The notes beneath the pieces are model-generated. The model was not told where the DNA came from. It made no database searches and saw only the letters and a list, made by a program, of their open reading frames with translations. From positions 1 to 64,000 of the forward strand of contig NZ_WOYF01000017.1 of the NCBI RefSeq assembly GCF_009800925.1: a stretch of 64,000 nt of DNA, in the 5' to 3' direction. This document shows, in pieces, positions 40,217 to 49,127 of the stretch. The stretch is from Budvicia diplopodorum (lineage in GTDB: Bacteria > Pseudomonadota > Gammaproteobacteria > Enterobacterales > Enterobacteriaceae). Numbering within the stretch: the stretch's first letter is position 1; the number at the start of each line of letters is the position of its first letter. Both the position numbers and the translations under genes were made by a program.

Positions 40217-41095
40217 TCTTCGCTGGTAGTACAATGCGTCTAGAATGAACAGTGCTAGTGCGCCCCAAATAAAGACAAAGGTATAGAGTTTGTCTTCGCC
40301 AATGGTTTCACCATACAAAGTGATTGCCATCAGGAACATCAGGGTTGGGCCGATATACTGGAAGAAGCCCAGCGTAGACAGGCGAAGCCTGGTTGCGGCG
40401 GCAGTAAAGAACAGCAACGGTATCGTTGTGACAATACCGGCGGCCATCAGTAATAAGTTCAGAGACAGCGGATTTTGGCTCAGGTGGCTGGTTGGGGTAT
40501 CGGCAATGAAAAACAGGTAAATTGCCGCTATCGGTAATAACCAAAGTGTTTCAATCAGCATACCGCTTTGTGAATCAACGCCAATCTTTTTACGCACTAA
40601 AGCGTACAGACCAAAAGTAATAGCCAGCGTCATGCTGATATAAGGAATCGAACCAAACTGCCACAGTTGGATTGCCACGCCGCTGAAGGCCAGAATGACG
40701 GCCGCCCATTGCATTCGCCGAAAGCGCTCCTTGAGAAACATTACCCCAAACAGCACGTTGACCAGCGGATTAATAAAATAGCCCATACTGGCTTCTAACA
40801 TATGGTGGTTATTGACCGCCCAGATAAACGTTAGCCAGTTACTACCGATAAGCACAGCGCTAACGGCCAGCAGTAGAATGTGTTTTTTATTTTTGCAGGC
40901 GGTACGAACCAAAGACCATTTTCGGCCTAAGGTCAGCAAGATAAGCATAAAAAAGAAAGACCAGATAATTCGATGCGTCAGTATTTCATTGGCCGGAACA
41001 TATCCTATCAGCTTAAAATATGCGGGGGCGACTCCCCAAATAAAATAGGCTGCTAGCGCAAATAGCATGCCTTGGCGAGTCTGCTGTGGTTCCAT
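40208..41095 (-). CDS. rarD: EamA-type permease RarD
   Basis: 295 residues, ten predicted membrane helices, drug/metabolite transporter superfamily. The RarD subfamily is recognised from the N-terminal GMLFALAAYFIWGVAPAYFKLI and RIIWSFFFMLILL, with GYFINPLVNVLFG at mid-protein. Linked to chloramphenicol sensitivity, but the true substrate is unknown. Tail-to-tail overlap with abrB; divergent from pldA. Confidence 0.93.
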   Translation of the reverse strand: MEPQQTRQGMLFALAAYFIWGVAPAYFKLIGYVPANEILTHRIIWSFFFMLILLTLGRKWSLVRTACKNKKHILLLAVSAVLIGSNWLTFIWAVNNHHMLEASMGYFINPLVNVLFGVMFLKERFRRMQWAAVILAFSGVAIQLWQFGSIPYISMTLAITFGLYALVRKKIGVDSQSGMLIETLWLLPIAAIYLFFIADTPTSHLSQNPLSLNLLLMAAGIVTTIPLLFFTAAATRLRLSTLGFFQYIGPTLMFLMAITLYGETIGEDKLYTFVFIWGALALFILDALYYQRRLR

Positions 41096-41213
41096 TAAAT
41101 GGTTTGTCCTGATGTTTAATAATATAACCGAGCAGTGTACTCTACATTTCGGGTTCTTTATGTCTAAAAATTCTTAGCGTTAAGCGCTAATTTTAGTTAG
41201 AAATAGCGTCAAT

Positions 41214-41231
41214 GACTTTATCAATAAAGTC
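41214..41231. repeat. Short perfect inverted repeat between rarD and pldA
   Basis: GACTTTAT and its exact complement separated by CA, 129 bp before pldA, in the 264-bp rarD-pldA gap. It could be an operator. A second small hairpin (TTAGCG/CGCTAA) lies at 41174-41190. Confidence 0.4.
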
Positions 41232-41359
41232 GGTATATCGATCGTTTTTAAACTGCAGGCGCGTTCGACATTTATTGAACGTATATCGCACTAATGTACT
41301 CAATATCAATTGAATCTATGCGCCGGTGATTAGTATCAATTACGTTTATTGGAATCAAC

Positions 41360-42241
41360 ATGCAGATGACAAAACAAACGCTAATGAGGTACGTGCTGGG
41401 CCTCTACTTTATTGGGTGGTTACCACCGGGGCTGGCTAATACCGAAGAATCATCGCTGCCAGTCAGGGGGAGTATTATTGGCAACATGCTGAAAGAGTAT
41501 GATAATCCTTTCACGCTGTACCCCTATGAGGCCAATTACGTTCTGGCTACCTATACCAGTAAAATCAATACTAAGGCTATTGAGTCTTACGACTGGGCTG
41601 ACAATGCACAAAAGGTAGAAGCTAAATTCCAAATCAGCTTAGGGTTTCCTCTCTGGCGCGGCGTTGCCGGTGAGAACTCTTTGTTAGGCGCGTCCTATAC
41701 TCAACGTTCGTGGTGGCAGGCTTTTAACCATAAGAATTCTTCGCCTTTTCGAGAAACAAACTATGAACCGCAGCTTTTTCTGGCGTGGTTAACCGATTAT
41801 GACGCCCTTGGTTGGAGTTTTCGTGAGGCCGAAGTCGGCATTAATCATCAGTCAAACGGTCGGGCCGAGCCGACTTCACGCAGTTGGAACCGCGGATATG
41901 TCAGGATTATGGCGCAACGAGGCGATTGGCAAGTGGATCTGAAGCCTTGGTTTCGCTTTTCTGAGAGTGCCGGAAATGATGATAATCCAGATATTACTAA
42001 GTATATGGGCTATTACCGGCTGAAAGTGGGGTATCATCTGGGCGAATCAGTATTCTCTGCCGATAGTCACTATAACTGGAATAGTGGTTTTGGTGGTGCA
42101 GAGCTAGGCTGGAGCTATCCGATAGCCAAACAGGTACGTTTTTATACCCAGCTTTTTAGCGGCTATGGTGAATCAATGATTGACTATGATGCGAAGCAAA
42201 CCCGCGTTGGCGTCGGTTTTATGCTTAACGATATGTTCTGA
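41360..42241 (+). CDS. pldA: Outer-membrane phospholipase A (OMPLA)
   Basis: Calcium-dependent phospholipase A1/A2 in the outer membrane, activated by dimerisation when lipid asymmetry is lost. 293 residues with an N-terminal signal peptide (cleaved after about GLA, residue 26). The catalytic triad is complete: H163 and S165 in INHQSNG, N177 in SRSWNRGY. It has a 12-strand beta-barrel pattern and a terminal Phe (LNDMF). Confidence 0.96.
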   Translation: MQMTKQTLMRYVLGLYFIGWLPPGLANTEESSLPVRGSIIGNMLKEYDNPFTLYPYEANYVLATYTSKINTKAIESYDWADNAQKVEAKFQISLGFPLWRGVAGENSLLGASYTQRSWWQAFNHKNSSPFRETNYEPQLFLAWLTDYDALGWSFREAEVGINHQSNGRAEPTSRSWNRGYVRIMAQRGDWQVDLKPWFRFSESAGNDDNPDITKYMGYYRLKVGYHLGESVFSADSHYNWNSGFGGAELGWSYPIAKQVRFYTQLFSGYGESMIDYDAKQTRVGVGFMLNDMF

Positions 42242-42378
42242 TATCACGCTATAACTACCGGAATGTTGCGAGATATCTCGGTTTTTATCGCTTATCAGAT
42301 TTTTTTCATTCTTTGTGTGACGACAAACAGGTCTAATGCGCCTAAAATAGCGCCCACGACAAGCAGCAGGGGATTAGG

Positions 42379-44208
42379 GTGTCAACGGCGGTAGTAATAA
42401 ACTCAGAAAATTTGGCCGCACAGGTATTGCGTGACACCTTTGGCTATCACCAGTTTCGTCCGGGGCAACAAGAGATAGTTAACGAGGCCGTTTCTGGCCG
42501 CGACTGTCTGGTTGTGATGCCTACCGGTGGTGGTAAATCTTTATGCTATCAACTACCGGCATTGCTGCTTGATGGCCTGACGCTGGTTGTATCCCCTCTG
42601 ATATCCCTGATGAAAGATCAGGTCGACCAGCTTAAGGCCAACGGAGTGACCGCCGGTTGCCTTAACTCCAGCCAAACCCGCGAACAGCAATATGAAGTTA
42701 TTTCCGCCTGTCGTAACGGGCAGATAAAGCTGCTGTACGTTGCGCCAGAGCGATTGATGATGGATAACTTTCTGGAGCAATTGAGCTGCTGGAATCCGTC
42801 CCTGTTGGCAATCGACGAAGCTCACTGTATTTCACAGTGGGGGCACGATTTTCGCCCAGAATATCGCGCTCTAGGCACGTTACGTAAACATTTTCCCCAG
42901 TTGCCGTTTATCGCTTTAACCGCAACGGCGGATGACACCACCCGTCAAGATATCATTCGCCTGCTGGAGCTCCGCGATCCGCTGATTCATATCAGCAGCT
43001 TCGATCGTCCTAATATTCGCTACACCCTGATCGAAAAATTCAAACCAACGGATCAGCTCCAGCGATACGTGCAGGATCAGCGCGGTAAAAGCGGAATTAT
43101 TTACTGTAATAGCCGCAAGAAAGTTGAAGAGTCTGCGGCCCGGCTGAAGGCGAAAGGGTTGAGCGTAGCTGCCTATCACGCAGGGCTGGATAACGAAACC
43201 CGCGAGCAGGTACAAGAAGCTTTCCAGCGCGATGACCTACAAATCGTAGTGGCCACCGTTGCTTTCGGTATGGGAATTAATAAGCCCAACGTGCGCTTTG
43301 TCGTGCACTTTGATATTCCGCGCAATATTGAAGGTTACTATCAGGAAACCGGGCGCGCTGGGCGTGACGGCCTGCCGGCTGAAGCGGTGCTTTTTTACGA
43401 TCCTGCCGATATGGTATGGCTACGCCGCTGCCTTGATGAAAAACCGGCAGGTCCGCTACAGGATATCGAAAGGCACAAGCTGAATGCGATGAACGCTTTT
43501 GCTGAAGCGCAGACCTGCCGTCGGCTTGTTTTGCTCAACTATTTTGGCGAGAGTAAGCAGCAGCCCTGTGGTAACTGTGATATCTGCCTTGACCCGCCAA
43601 AACAGTATGACGGTCTGGTTGAAGCCCAAAAAGCGCTGTCCTGTGTCTATCGGGTGGGTCAGCGTTTTGGTATTGGCTATATCGCCGAGATTTTACGCGG
43701 GGCGAATAACACACGAATTCGAGAGTTTGGCCACGATAAGCTGCCGGTTTACGGTATTGGTAAAGATCAAAGCCATGAACACTGGATTAGCGTGTTGCGC
43801 CAGCTGGTTCACTTGGGCGTATTGTCGCAAAATATTGCTCAATTCTCCGCGTTGCAGCTGACTGAAGCTGCCAGGCCAATTCTTCGCAGTGAAAAGTCAT
43901 TACAGCTGGCGGTACCAAGGCTACAGAATCTGAAATCCCGCAGTACTTCATCGGCTAAAAGCTTTGGCGGTAATTACGATCGTAAGCTGTTTGCCAAGCT
44001 TCGCAAACTGCGTAAATCCATCGCCGATGAAGAGAATATTCCGCCTTACGTGGTATTTAATGACGCCACATTGCTGGAAATGGCCGAACAACAGCCAACC
44101 CGCGAGAGCGAACTGCTATCGGTTAACGGTGTGGGTTATCGCAAGCTGGAGCGTTTTGGTCAGGCTTTCCTGATGCTTATTCGGGATCATCTGGTTAACC
44201 CTGAATAG
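42379..44208 (+). CDS. recQ: ATP-dependent DNA helicase RecQ
   Basis: 3'-5' helicase of the RecF repair pathway. 609 residues, E. coli length. Walker A VMPTGGGKSLCYQ near 46-58, DEAH in AIDEAHCISQWGHDFRPEY, motif VI QETGRAGRDG, zinc-binding Cys set (QTCRRLVLLNYFGE, CGNCDIC), winged helix, and a C-terminal HRDC domain (KLFAKLRKLRKSIADE, PPYVVFNDATL). The start is GTG 42379 with AGGGGATTAGG upstream. Confidence 0.98.
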   Translation: MSTAVVINSENLAAQVLRDTFGYHQFRPGQQEIVNEAVSGRDCLVVMPTGGGKSLCYQLPALLLDGLTLVVSPLISLMKDQVDQLKANGVTAGCLNSSQTREQQYEVISACRNGQIKLLYVAPERLMMDNFLEQLSCWNPSLLAIDEAHCISQWGHDFRPEYRALGTLRKHFPQLPFIALTATADDTTRQDIIRLLELRDPLIHISSFDRPNIRYTLIEKFKPTDQLQRYVQDQRGKSGIIYCNSRKKVEESAARLKAKGLSVAAYHAGLDNETREQVQEAFQRDDLQIVVATVAFGMGINKPNVRFVVHFDIPRNIEGYYQETGRAGRDGLPAEAVLFYDPADMVWLRRCLDEKPAGPLQDIERHKLNAMNAFAEAQTCRRLVLLNYFGESKQQPCGNCDICLDPPKQYDGLVEAQKALSCVYRVGQRFGIGYIAEILRGANNTRIREFGHDKLPVYGIGKDQSHEHWISVLRQLVHLGVLSQNIAQFSALQLTEAARPILRSEKSLQLAVPRLQNLKSRSTSSAKSFGGNYDRKLFAKLRKLRKSIADEENIPPYVVFNDATLLEMAEQQPTRESELLSVNGVGYRKLERFGQAFLMLIRDHLVNPE

Positions 44209-44396
44209 CCGATTTACATCATGCCACCAGCAATACCGGCATTGATTGGGATGCCTTTGCGATTCGGTAAAAAATAACGCAGCCCTTATTATCTTGTTAT
44301 CAAAGGCGTACAATTAGGCCTCTGAGGGAACAGGGTATTTATTGGTTTGCCTTTCCACCTTAATTCGAATAATTCCAATCTGTTAAAGAGAGCTTC

Positions 44397-45023
44397 ATGA
44401 CGCTATTTTTCACCGTTGCGGTAGTGCAGTTTGTTGCGCTGGCGACCCCCGGACCCGATTTCTTTTTTGTTTCACAGACCGCTGTTAGTCGTTCCCGGCG
44501 AGAGGCGATGTATGCCGCTATCGGCATTATGAGCGGCGTTATGGTGTGGGCTGCCGTTGCGCTATTGGGGCTGCATATTCTGTTACAGCAGATGGCCTGG
44601 TTACACAGTCTGATTGTGGTGTGTGGCGGAGCCTATCTGTGCTGGGTTGGTATCAGCCTATTGCGTTCAGCGTTCAGCAAGAAGGCGGTAGAGGTTCCGT
44701 CAGATATTGAGCCTTCCCTCCATAGTCATTCCTATTTGCGCGGTCTGTTTACTAACCTGTCTAATCCTAAAGTTCTGATCTATTTTGGCAGCGTGTTTTC
44801 GGTGTTTGTGGGTGATGATATCTCCAGTAGTACCCGCTGGGGCCTGTTTGCGCTGATTGCCGTTGAAACATTGATTTGGTTTACTCTGGTGGCTTTTGTT
44901 TTTGCTTTACCGGTAATGCGTGCCGGGTATCAGCGCTTTGCTAACTGGATTGATGGTGTAGCTGGTTGCTTGTTTGGCGGATTTGGTTTGTATCTGATTA
45001 TTTCTCGCTGGGCTAATGCCTGA
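44397..45023 (+). CDS. rhtC: Threonine efflux protein RhtC
   Basis: LysE/RhtB family exporter of about six helices; exports threonine (and weakly homoserine). 208 residues. N-terminal signature VALATPGPDFFFVSQTAVSRSRREAMYAAIGIMSG, and GLFTNLSNPKVLIYFGSVF. It follows recQ after 188 bp, the E. coli order, where rhtB would come next but does not here. Confidence 0.93.
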   Translation: MTLFFTVAVVQFVALATPGPDFFFVSQTAVSRSRREAMYAAIGIMSGVMVWAAVALLGLHILLQQMAWLHSLIVVCGGAYLCWVGISLLRSAFSKKAVEVPSDIEPSLHSHSYLRGLFTNLSNPKVLIYFGSVFSVFVGDDISSSTRWGLFALIAVETLIWFTLVAFVFALPVMRAGYQRFANWIDGVAGCLFGGFGLYLIISRWANA

Positions 45024-45049
45024 ACCCTTTGATTTGCGCCTAAATATGA

Positions 45050-45075
45050 CAAAGGCGGCCAACGGGCCGCCTTTG
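45050..45075. terminator. Bidirectional terminator between rhtC and gntT
   Basis: Perfect stem CAAAGGCGGCC/GGCCGCCTTTG with an AACG loop, T-rich on the plus strand and usable from both convergent genes. Confidence 0.85.
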
Positions 45076-45104
45076 TTTATTCTATCGATTGGTACTTAAC
45101 TGAC

Positions 45105-46433
45105 TTACATCGCCATGCTAAGAAGCAGACAGCCAATTAAGCCACAGACAGAGATGATAGTTTCAAGCACTGACCATGATTTGATGGTCTCACCGATAGT
45201 CAGGTTGAAGTACTCTTTGAATAGCCAAAAGCCCGGATCGTTTACGTGAGAGAAGATTACGCTACCAGAACCTACGGCTAAAACCATTAGTTCAGGGCTT
45301 ACGCCAGGAATCATCAGTAACGGAGCGACAATACCGCCGGCAGTCATGGCTGCAACAGTAGCAGAACCTAACGCTAAACGCAGCGCGGCGGCAATTGCCC
45401 ATCCCAGTAATAGAGGTGAAAGGGTGCTGCCTTGCATTAAGGTTTCGATATAGTTAGCTACGCCACCGTCAACCAGAATTTGTTTAAATGCACCACCGCC
45501 GCCGATGATCATCAGCATCATGGCAATAATCTTAATCGAGTCGCCAATGGTTTCCATAATCTGGTCCATTTTGCGGCCGCGGTTCAGACCGAAGGTAAAG
45601 ATCGCAATTAATACTGCAATCAATGTTGCCATGACCGGATCGCCGAAGAATTCAGCGTAAGGCAGGAGGGCATGCCCTTTTGGTAACGTCATTTCCGCGA
45701 CGGCACGACCAGCCATTAAGATAACCGGAACTAATGTCGTTGCTACGCTAACGCCGAAGCCCGGCATTTCACTTTCAGTGAAAACTTTAGGGTTGTGCAG
45801 GCCTGCAGGAACTGGCTTATCAATACTCTTTAGGAAACGAGCATAAACCGGACCGGCTAAAATAACGGTTGGAATAGCGATAAGTGTGCCATACAGCAGT
45901 GTTAAACCCATGTCAGCTTTAAACATGATTGCGATAGCTGTTGGGCCCGGATGCGGTGGAAGTAGCGCATGGGTAACAGATAAGGCTGCTGCCATCGGAA
46001 CACCGATATACAGTAGAGGAATGCGTGCGGATGCTGCGATAGTAAAGACTAATGGTAATAGCAGAACGAAGCCAACTTCGTAGAACAGTGCGAAACCAAC
46101 CACAAAACCGGTCAGTACGATTGCCCACTGAATGTGGTCGCGGCCAAATTTAGCAATTAACGTGGTTGCGATGCGTTGAGCACCACCACAGTCTGCTAAC
46201 ATTTTACCTAACATTGCGCCGAAGCCCATGATAAGGGCCAGGCCCCCTAGTGTGCCACCAACGCCATTCTTAATTGATGTAATAACTTTGTTGATTGGTG
46301 TACCTTGCAAATAACCAAGAGCAAGGCCGACGGCCAGCGCAACTAATATCAGTGAGATGAAGCCGTTTAGCTTGCAGCGGATCATCAGGAAGAGTAGTAA
46401 AGCAACGCCAATAACTACGATTACTAATGGCAT
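45105..46433 (-). CDS. gntT: High-affinity gluconate:H+ symporter
   Basis: GntP-family transporter importing gluconate. 442 residues, about 12-14 helices, closely following E. coli GntT (MPLVIVVIGVALLLFLMI, LADCGGAQRIATTLIAKFG, LPPHPGPTAIA, MMLMIIGGGGAFKQILVD, SGSVIFSHVNDPGFWLFKEYF). ATG 46433 with GGAG 8 nt upstream is chosen; the longer frame runs into an intergenic repeat. Divergent from gntK with CRP and GntR sites between, so induction by gluconate and catabolite control are expected. Confidence 0.96.
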   Translation of the reverse strand: MPLVIVVIGVALLLFLMIRCKLNGFISLILVALAVGLALGYLQGTPINKVITSIKNGVGGTLGGLALIMGFGAMLGKMLADCGGAQRIATTLIAKFGRDHIQWAIVLTGFVVGFALFYEVGFVLLLPLVFTIAASARIPLLYIGVPMAAALSVTHALLPPHPGPTAIAIMFKADMGLTLLYGTLIAIPTVILAGPVYARFLKSIDKPVPAGLHNPKVFTESEMPGFGVSVATTLVPVILMAGRAVAEMTLPKGHALLPYAEFFGDPVMATLIAVLIAIFTFGLNRGRKMDQIMETIGDSIKIIAMMLMIIGGGGAFKQILVDGGVANYIETLMQGSTLSPLLLGWAIAAALRLALGSATVAAMTAGGIVAPLLMIPGVSPELMVLAVGSGSVIFSHVNDPGFWLFKEYFNLTIGETIKSWSVLETIISVCGLIGCLLLSMAM

Positions 46434-46454
46434 AAATAATTCTCCGGTGTATGT

Positions 46455-46578
46455 ATACCCGTCATACTTCAAGCTGCAGATACGTTGGCTACGTTCGCTC
46501 ACCGAATCACTTACTACAGTAGGTTCATCGGGGCGCGTTCAATTGCCGCCTTCCTACATCTTGAATTATTTCGAGTAT
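46455..46578. repeat. Palindromic intergenic repeat, full copy
   Basis: 124-bp element. Its 25-bp terminal inverted repeats (46455-46479 and 46554-46578) match at 19 of 25 positions. The centre carries TTCGCTCACCGAATCAC and TTACTACAGTAGGTTCATCGG-like motifs. Related to the shortened copy at 39007-39105 and to repeats common in Yersinia/Serratia-type genomes. Its edge is about 10 bp from the gntT Shine-Dalgarno. Confidence 0.8.
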
Positions 46579-46696
46579 ATCGTATTACGTAATCAGATAA
46601 TCTCAGATTAGCGTATAAGCTGATATTTCGCAGACAATGACGTCATGTTCGTATCATTTTTATGTAATAAGGCGCTTTTTTGCGTCCGTATTAATT

Positions 46697-46712
46697 CGTG
46701 ATGTTTATCACA
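46697..46712. promoter_or_regulatory. CRP site in the gntT-gntK region
   Basis: CGTGA-N6-TCACA, one base from the CRP consensus core TGTGA-N6-TCACA, 10 bp from the GntR operator pair. Confidence 0.75.
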
Positions 46713-46721
46713 TCTTTGGTT

Positions 46722-46747
46722 GTTACCGGTATCATGATACCGGTAAC
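46722..46747. promoter_or_regulatory. GntR operator (26-bp perfect palindrome)
   Basis: GTTACCGGTATCA followed immediately by its exact reverse complement. Each half matches the GntR recognition sequence (ATGTTACC-GTATCAT type), so this is two abutting or overlapping operators between gntT and gntK. The half-site recurs before edd. Confidence 0.85.
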
Positions 46748-46808
46748 GTCATGTAATATGAAACCACGGTAAAGGATAAATGTTCATTTTGGGATAGAGA
46801 TCAAATTT

Positions 46809-47336
46809 ATGGCAGGTCAAAGCGTAGTTCTTATGGGTGTGTCTGGTTGCGGCAAGTCAAGCGTAGGTGCCGCAGTTGCCAGAGAATTAGGTGCTAAATT
46901 TATCGATGGTGATGATTTACATCCTCGCGCCAATATTCAAAAAATGGCCAGTGGTCATCCGTTAAATGATGACGATCGTGCTCCGTGGTTAGAGCGTCTC
47001 AATGATGCAGCATACAGTCTGAGCCATAAAAATGAAGTTGGTATTATTGTTTGTTCTGCGCTTAAACGCCGTTATCGTGAGCGTTTACGTCAGGACAATC
47101 CGGACATGATTTTTCTATATATGAAAGGCAGTTTTGATATCATTCTGGCTCGTTTAAAAGCGCGTGCTGGCCACTATATGCCAACAGACTTGCTACAGAG
47201 CCAGTTTGACGCATTAGAAGAGCCGAGTGCCGATGAGCCTGATGTCGTGAGCATTAATATTGATGGTAGCTTTGACGAAGTGGTATCACGCGGCGTTGAG
47301 GCTTTGCTGAAAGCGGGTATTCAATCTCGCAAATAG
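46809..47336 (+). CDS. gntK: Gluconokinase
   Basis: Phosphorylates gluconate to 6-phosphogluconate. 175 residues, thermoresistant GntK type. Walker A GVSGCGKSSV near 10-19; FIDGDDLHPRANIQKMASGHPLNDDDRAPWL binds substrate; CSALKRRYRERLR is characteristic. Transcribed away from gntT. It meets gntR tail to tail with 2 bp between stops, unlike the E. coli gntR-gntK-gntU order. Confidence 0.96.
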   Translation: MAGQSVVLMGVSGCGKSSVGAAVARELGAKFIDGDDLHPRANIQKMASGHPLNDDDRAPWLERLNDAAYSLSHKNEVGIIVCSALKRRYRERLRQDNPDMIFLYMKGSFDIILARLKARAGHYMPTDLLQSQFDALEEPSADEPDVVSINIDGSFDEVVSRGVEALLKAGIQSRK

Positions 47337-47338
47337 CC

Positions 47339-48334
47339 CTAAATACTGCCGCCGCGTAGTATTGTGAACCCGAGATCCAGCATTTTAGGCGCCACTGTTT
47401 CTCCTCGCAGACGGGCAAGAAGCCTTTCGGCAGCAACTTGTCCCATTTTCTCTCTGGGAGTTAATACGCTGGTGAGTTTGGGTTCCATTGACTGACCGAT
47501 ATCGTGCCCGTGGAATCCGGCAATGGCCATGTCGTTGGGAATCCGCAGTCCAAGCCTCTGGCACTCAAAGGCGGCACCAATAGCTAGGTCATCGTTGGTA
47601 CAAAAGATGCTATTTGTTTCAGGATAACGCTGTAGGGCCTGCTTCAATAAGTCGCAGCCCAGACTATAGGATGAGGAACGATCGGTAGATACGCTGCGCG
47701 GCTCCAGACCGAATTCTCTCATTGCCTGCTCATAGCCCTGCAGCTTAATGATGGTCCGTTCATCCTGACGGGCGCCGAGATACACCGTATTGCGATGCCC
47801 GCTGAGGATAATTTCTCGGGTCATCTGATATGCGGCATCATGGTTATTGAAACCGACGGCAAGATCGATGCATGGCGATGCGCTGTCCATAATTTCAATA
47901 ACCGGTATTCCGGCTATTTCGATCATTTTGCGCGTTCGTTCAGTATGGGTTCGCTCAGAAAGAATTAATCCATCAATATTGTATGAAAGCAGTGACGTTA
48001 ACCGTAGCTCCTCTCGTGACGGGTGATAACCATAGTGGGCTAGCATCGTCTGATAGCCGTGGGCATCTGTGATGCTTTCAATACCGCGTAGTACTTCAGC
48101 AAATACCTGATTGGTTAACGATGGCAATAACACGCCAATGGCTTTACTGGTGGCGTTAGATAATATTTCAGGTGCTCGGTTTGGGATATAGCCTAGCTCA
48201 TCCAGTGCTATAGCAATTTTGCTGCGTAACGCTTCCGATACTTGGGCGGGATCGCGCAGGTAGCGGCTGATAGTCATTTTTGTTACGCCAACTTGATTGG
48301 CCACATCTTGAAGTCCGGGTCTTTTTTTCTTCAT
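47339..48334 (-). CDS. gntR: Gluconate repressor GntR (LacI family)
   Basis: 331 residues. N-terminal HTH with GLQDVANQVGVTKMTISRYLRDP (about 7-29) and a periplasmic-binding-protein-like effector domain (GVLLPSLTNQVFAEVLRGIE; INGLILSERTHTERTRK-type segment). Gluconate is the inducer of the E. coli protein. The operators at 46722 and 48769 fit its binding sequence. A weak site (TGGTACCTACATAATG near 48389) lies upstream of its own start. Confidence 0.94.
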   Translation of the reverse strand: MKKKRPGLQDVANQVGVTKMTISRYLRDPAQVSEALRSKIAIALDELGYIPNRAPEILSNATSKAIGVLLPSLTNQVFAEVLRGIESITDAHGYQTMLAHYGYHPSREELRLTSLLSYNIDGLILSERTHTERTRKMIEIAGIPVIEIMDSASPCIDLAVGFNNHDAAYQMTREIILSGHRNTVYLGARQDERTIIKLQGYEQAMREFGLEPRSVSTDRSSSYSLGCDLLKQALQRYPETNSIFCTNDDLAIGAAFECQRLGLRIPNDMAIAGFHGHDIGQSMEPKLTSVLTPREKMGQVAAERLLARLRGETVAPKMLDLGFTILRGGSI

Positions 48335-48699
48335 TTTTCAACAAAATAATGAACGGATGATAAGTGAGTTTAACAAATAAAAATGCATTCTGGTACCTAC
48401 ATAATGACTTCTGATTTATGGGTTATCAAAGTAAAGTTTGTTATTGTAAGCGTATTGAATACCGTTATCTTGATTCAATAAGGAAGGCGATTTTTTATTT
48501 CTAATCAAGCTACGTTAATATTTATTTCATACTTTATAGTTTTAATCATAACTTCATCATTTTAAATGTTCATATTCACCGTGAAATTTATATTCATAAC
48601 CGTATGTGAAAATAACTTAACGATAGTTAAACTATTTTTTAATATTTATGCCCCAAATATACTGTATTCCTTATGGCTAAATTCCGTTTGTGGTGTAAA

Positions 48700-48715
48700 T
48701 GTGATTTTTGTCACA
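48700..48715. promoter_or_regulatory. CRP site upstream of edd
   Basis: TGTGA-N6-TCACA, a perfect consensus core flanked by AAA and AAA. It lies 54 bp before the GntR operator, so activation by cAMP-CRP with repression by GntR is inferred. Confidence 0.85.
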
Positions 48716-48768
48716 AAATTTTAAATTCCATCGGCTGAATCGAGTAAAGTTAGCTTCAAAAACGTATT

Positions 48769-48782
48769 GTTACCGGTATCAT
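48769..48782. promoter_or_regulatory. GntR operator upstream of edd
   Basis: GTTACCGGTATCAT, identical to the left half of the gntT-gntK operator and its next base. Links edd to the gnt regulon. Confidence 0.82.
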
Positions 48783-49127
48783 AAGGGTATATAGTGAGAG
48801 AGTGAACGGAAGTAACGGGTTGGATTATGGATATTTTGAAGGAGATAAAGGCGAACATTTGTTTCATGGCTTGAGTGGGCAAACAGAAAAAAACCTTACT
48901 GTTTAGATTTTAAATAAGCAGCAACTTTATTTATTCCTCTCTATTTGTAGGTGGGGATATTGCTTTTTAATTAAAATTTAAGTTTAAAGTTTGGGGCAAA
49001 AAATCATTAAGAATGACAATCAGTAATATTAAACCATATTGCTATTTTATCCTTCGATAATTTTAACAACCAAGATTTAAATATCAGTGATAACTAATTA
49101 ATCTTATTCTATAAATAGGGGCCAAGC

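Larger units (their letters stand above)
46434..46808. promoter_or_regulatory. gntT-gntK divergent control region
   Basis: 375 bp without a gene. From the gntT side it holds the gntT ribosome binding site, the 124-bp palindromic repeat (46455-46578), a GntR-like partial site (ATGTTCGTATCAT near 46645), a CRP site (46697-46712) and the GntR operator pair (46722-46747), then the gntK leader. Confidence 0.7.
48335..49127 (+). promoter_or_regulatory. gntR-edd intergenic region and edd leader
   Basis: 793 AT-rich bp with no clear gene. It contains the CRP site (48700-48715) and GntR operator (48769-48782), which place the edd promoter near 48750-48800 and imply a 5' leader of about 300 nt. The leader has an AAGGAGAT sequence near 48839 and two 15-codon ORFs (ATG 48827; TTG about 48857) without further support. 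The edd site AGGGG precedes its ATG. Confidence 0.5.

Noticed and set aside
44221..44262. Possible recQ terminator (GGCAT/ATGCC near 44237-44254)
   Set aside because: Stem of only five pairs and no T-run after it; not distinguishable from chance.
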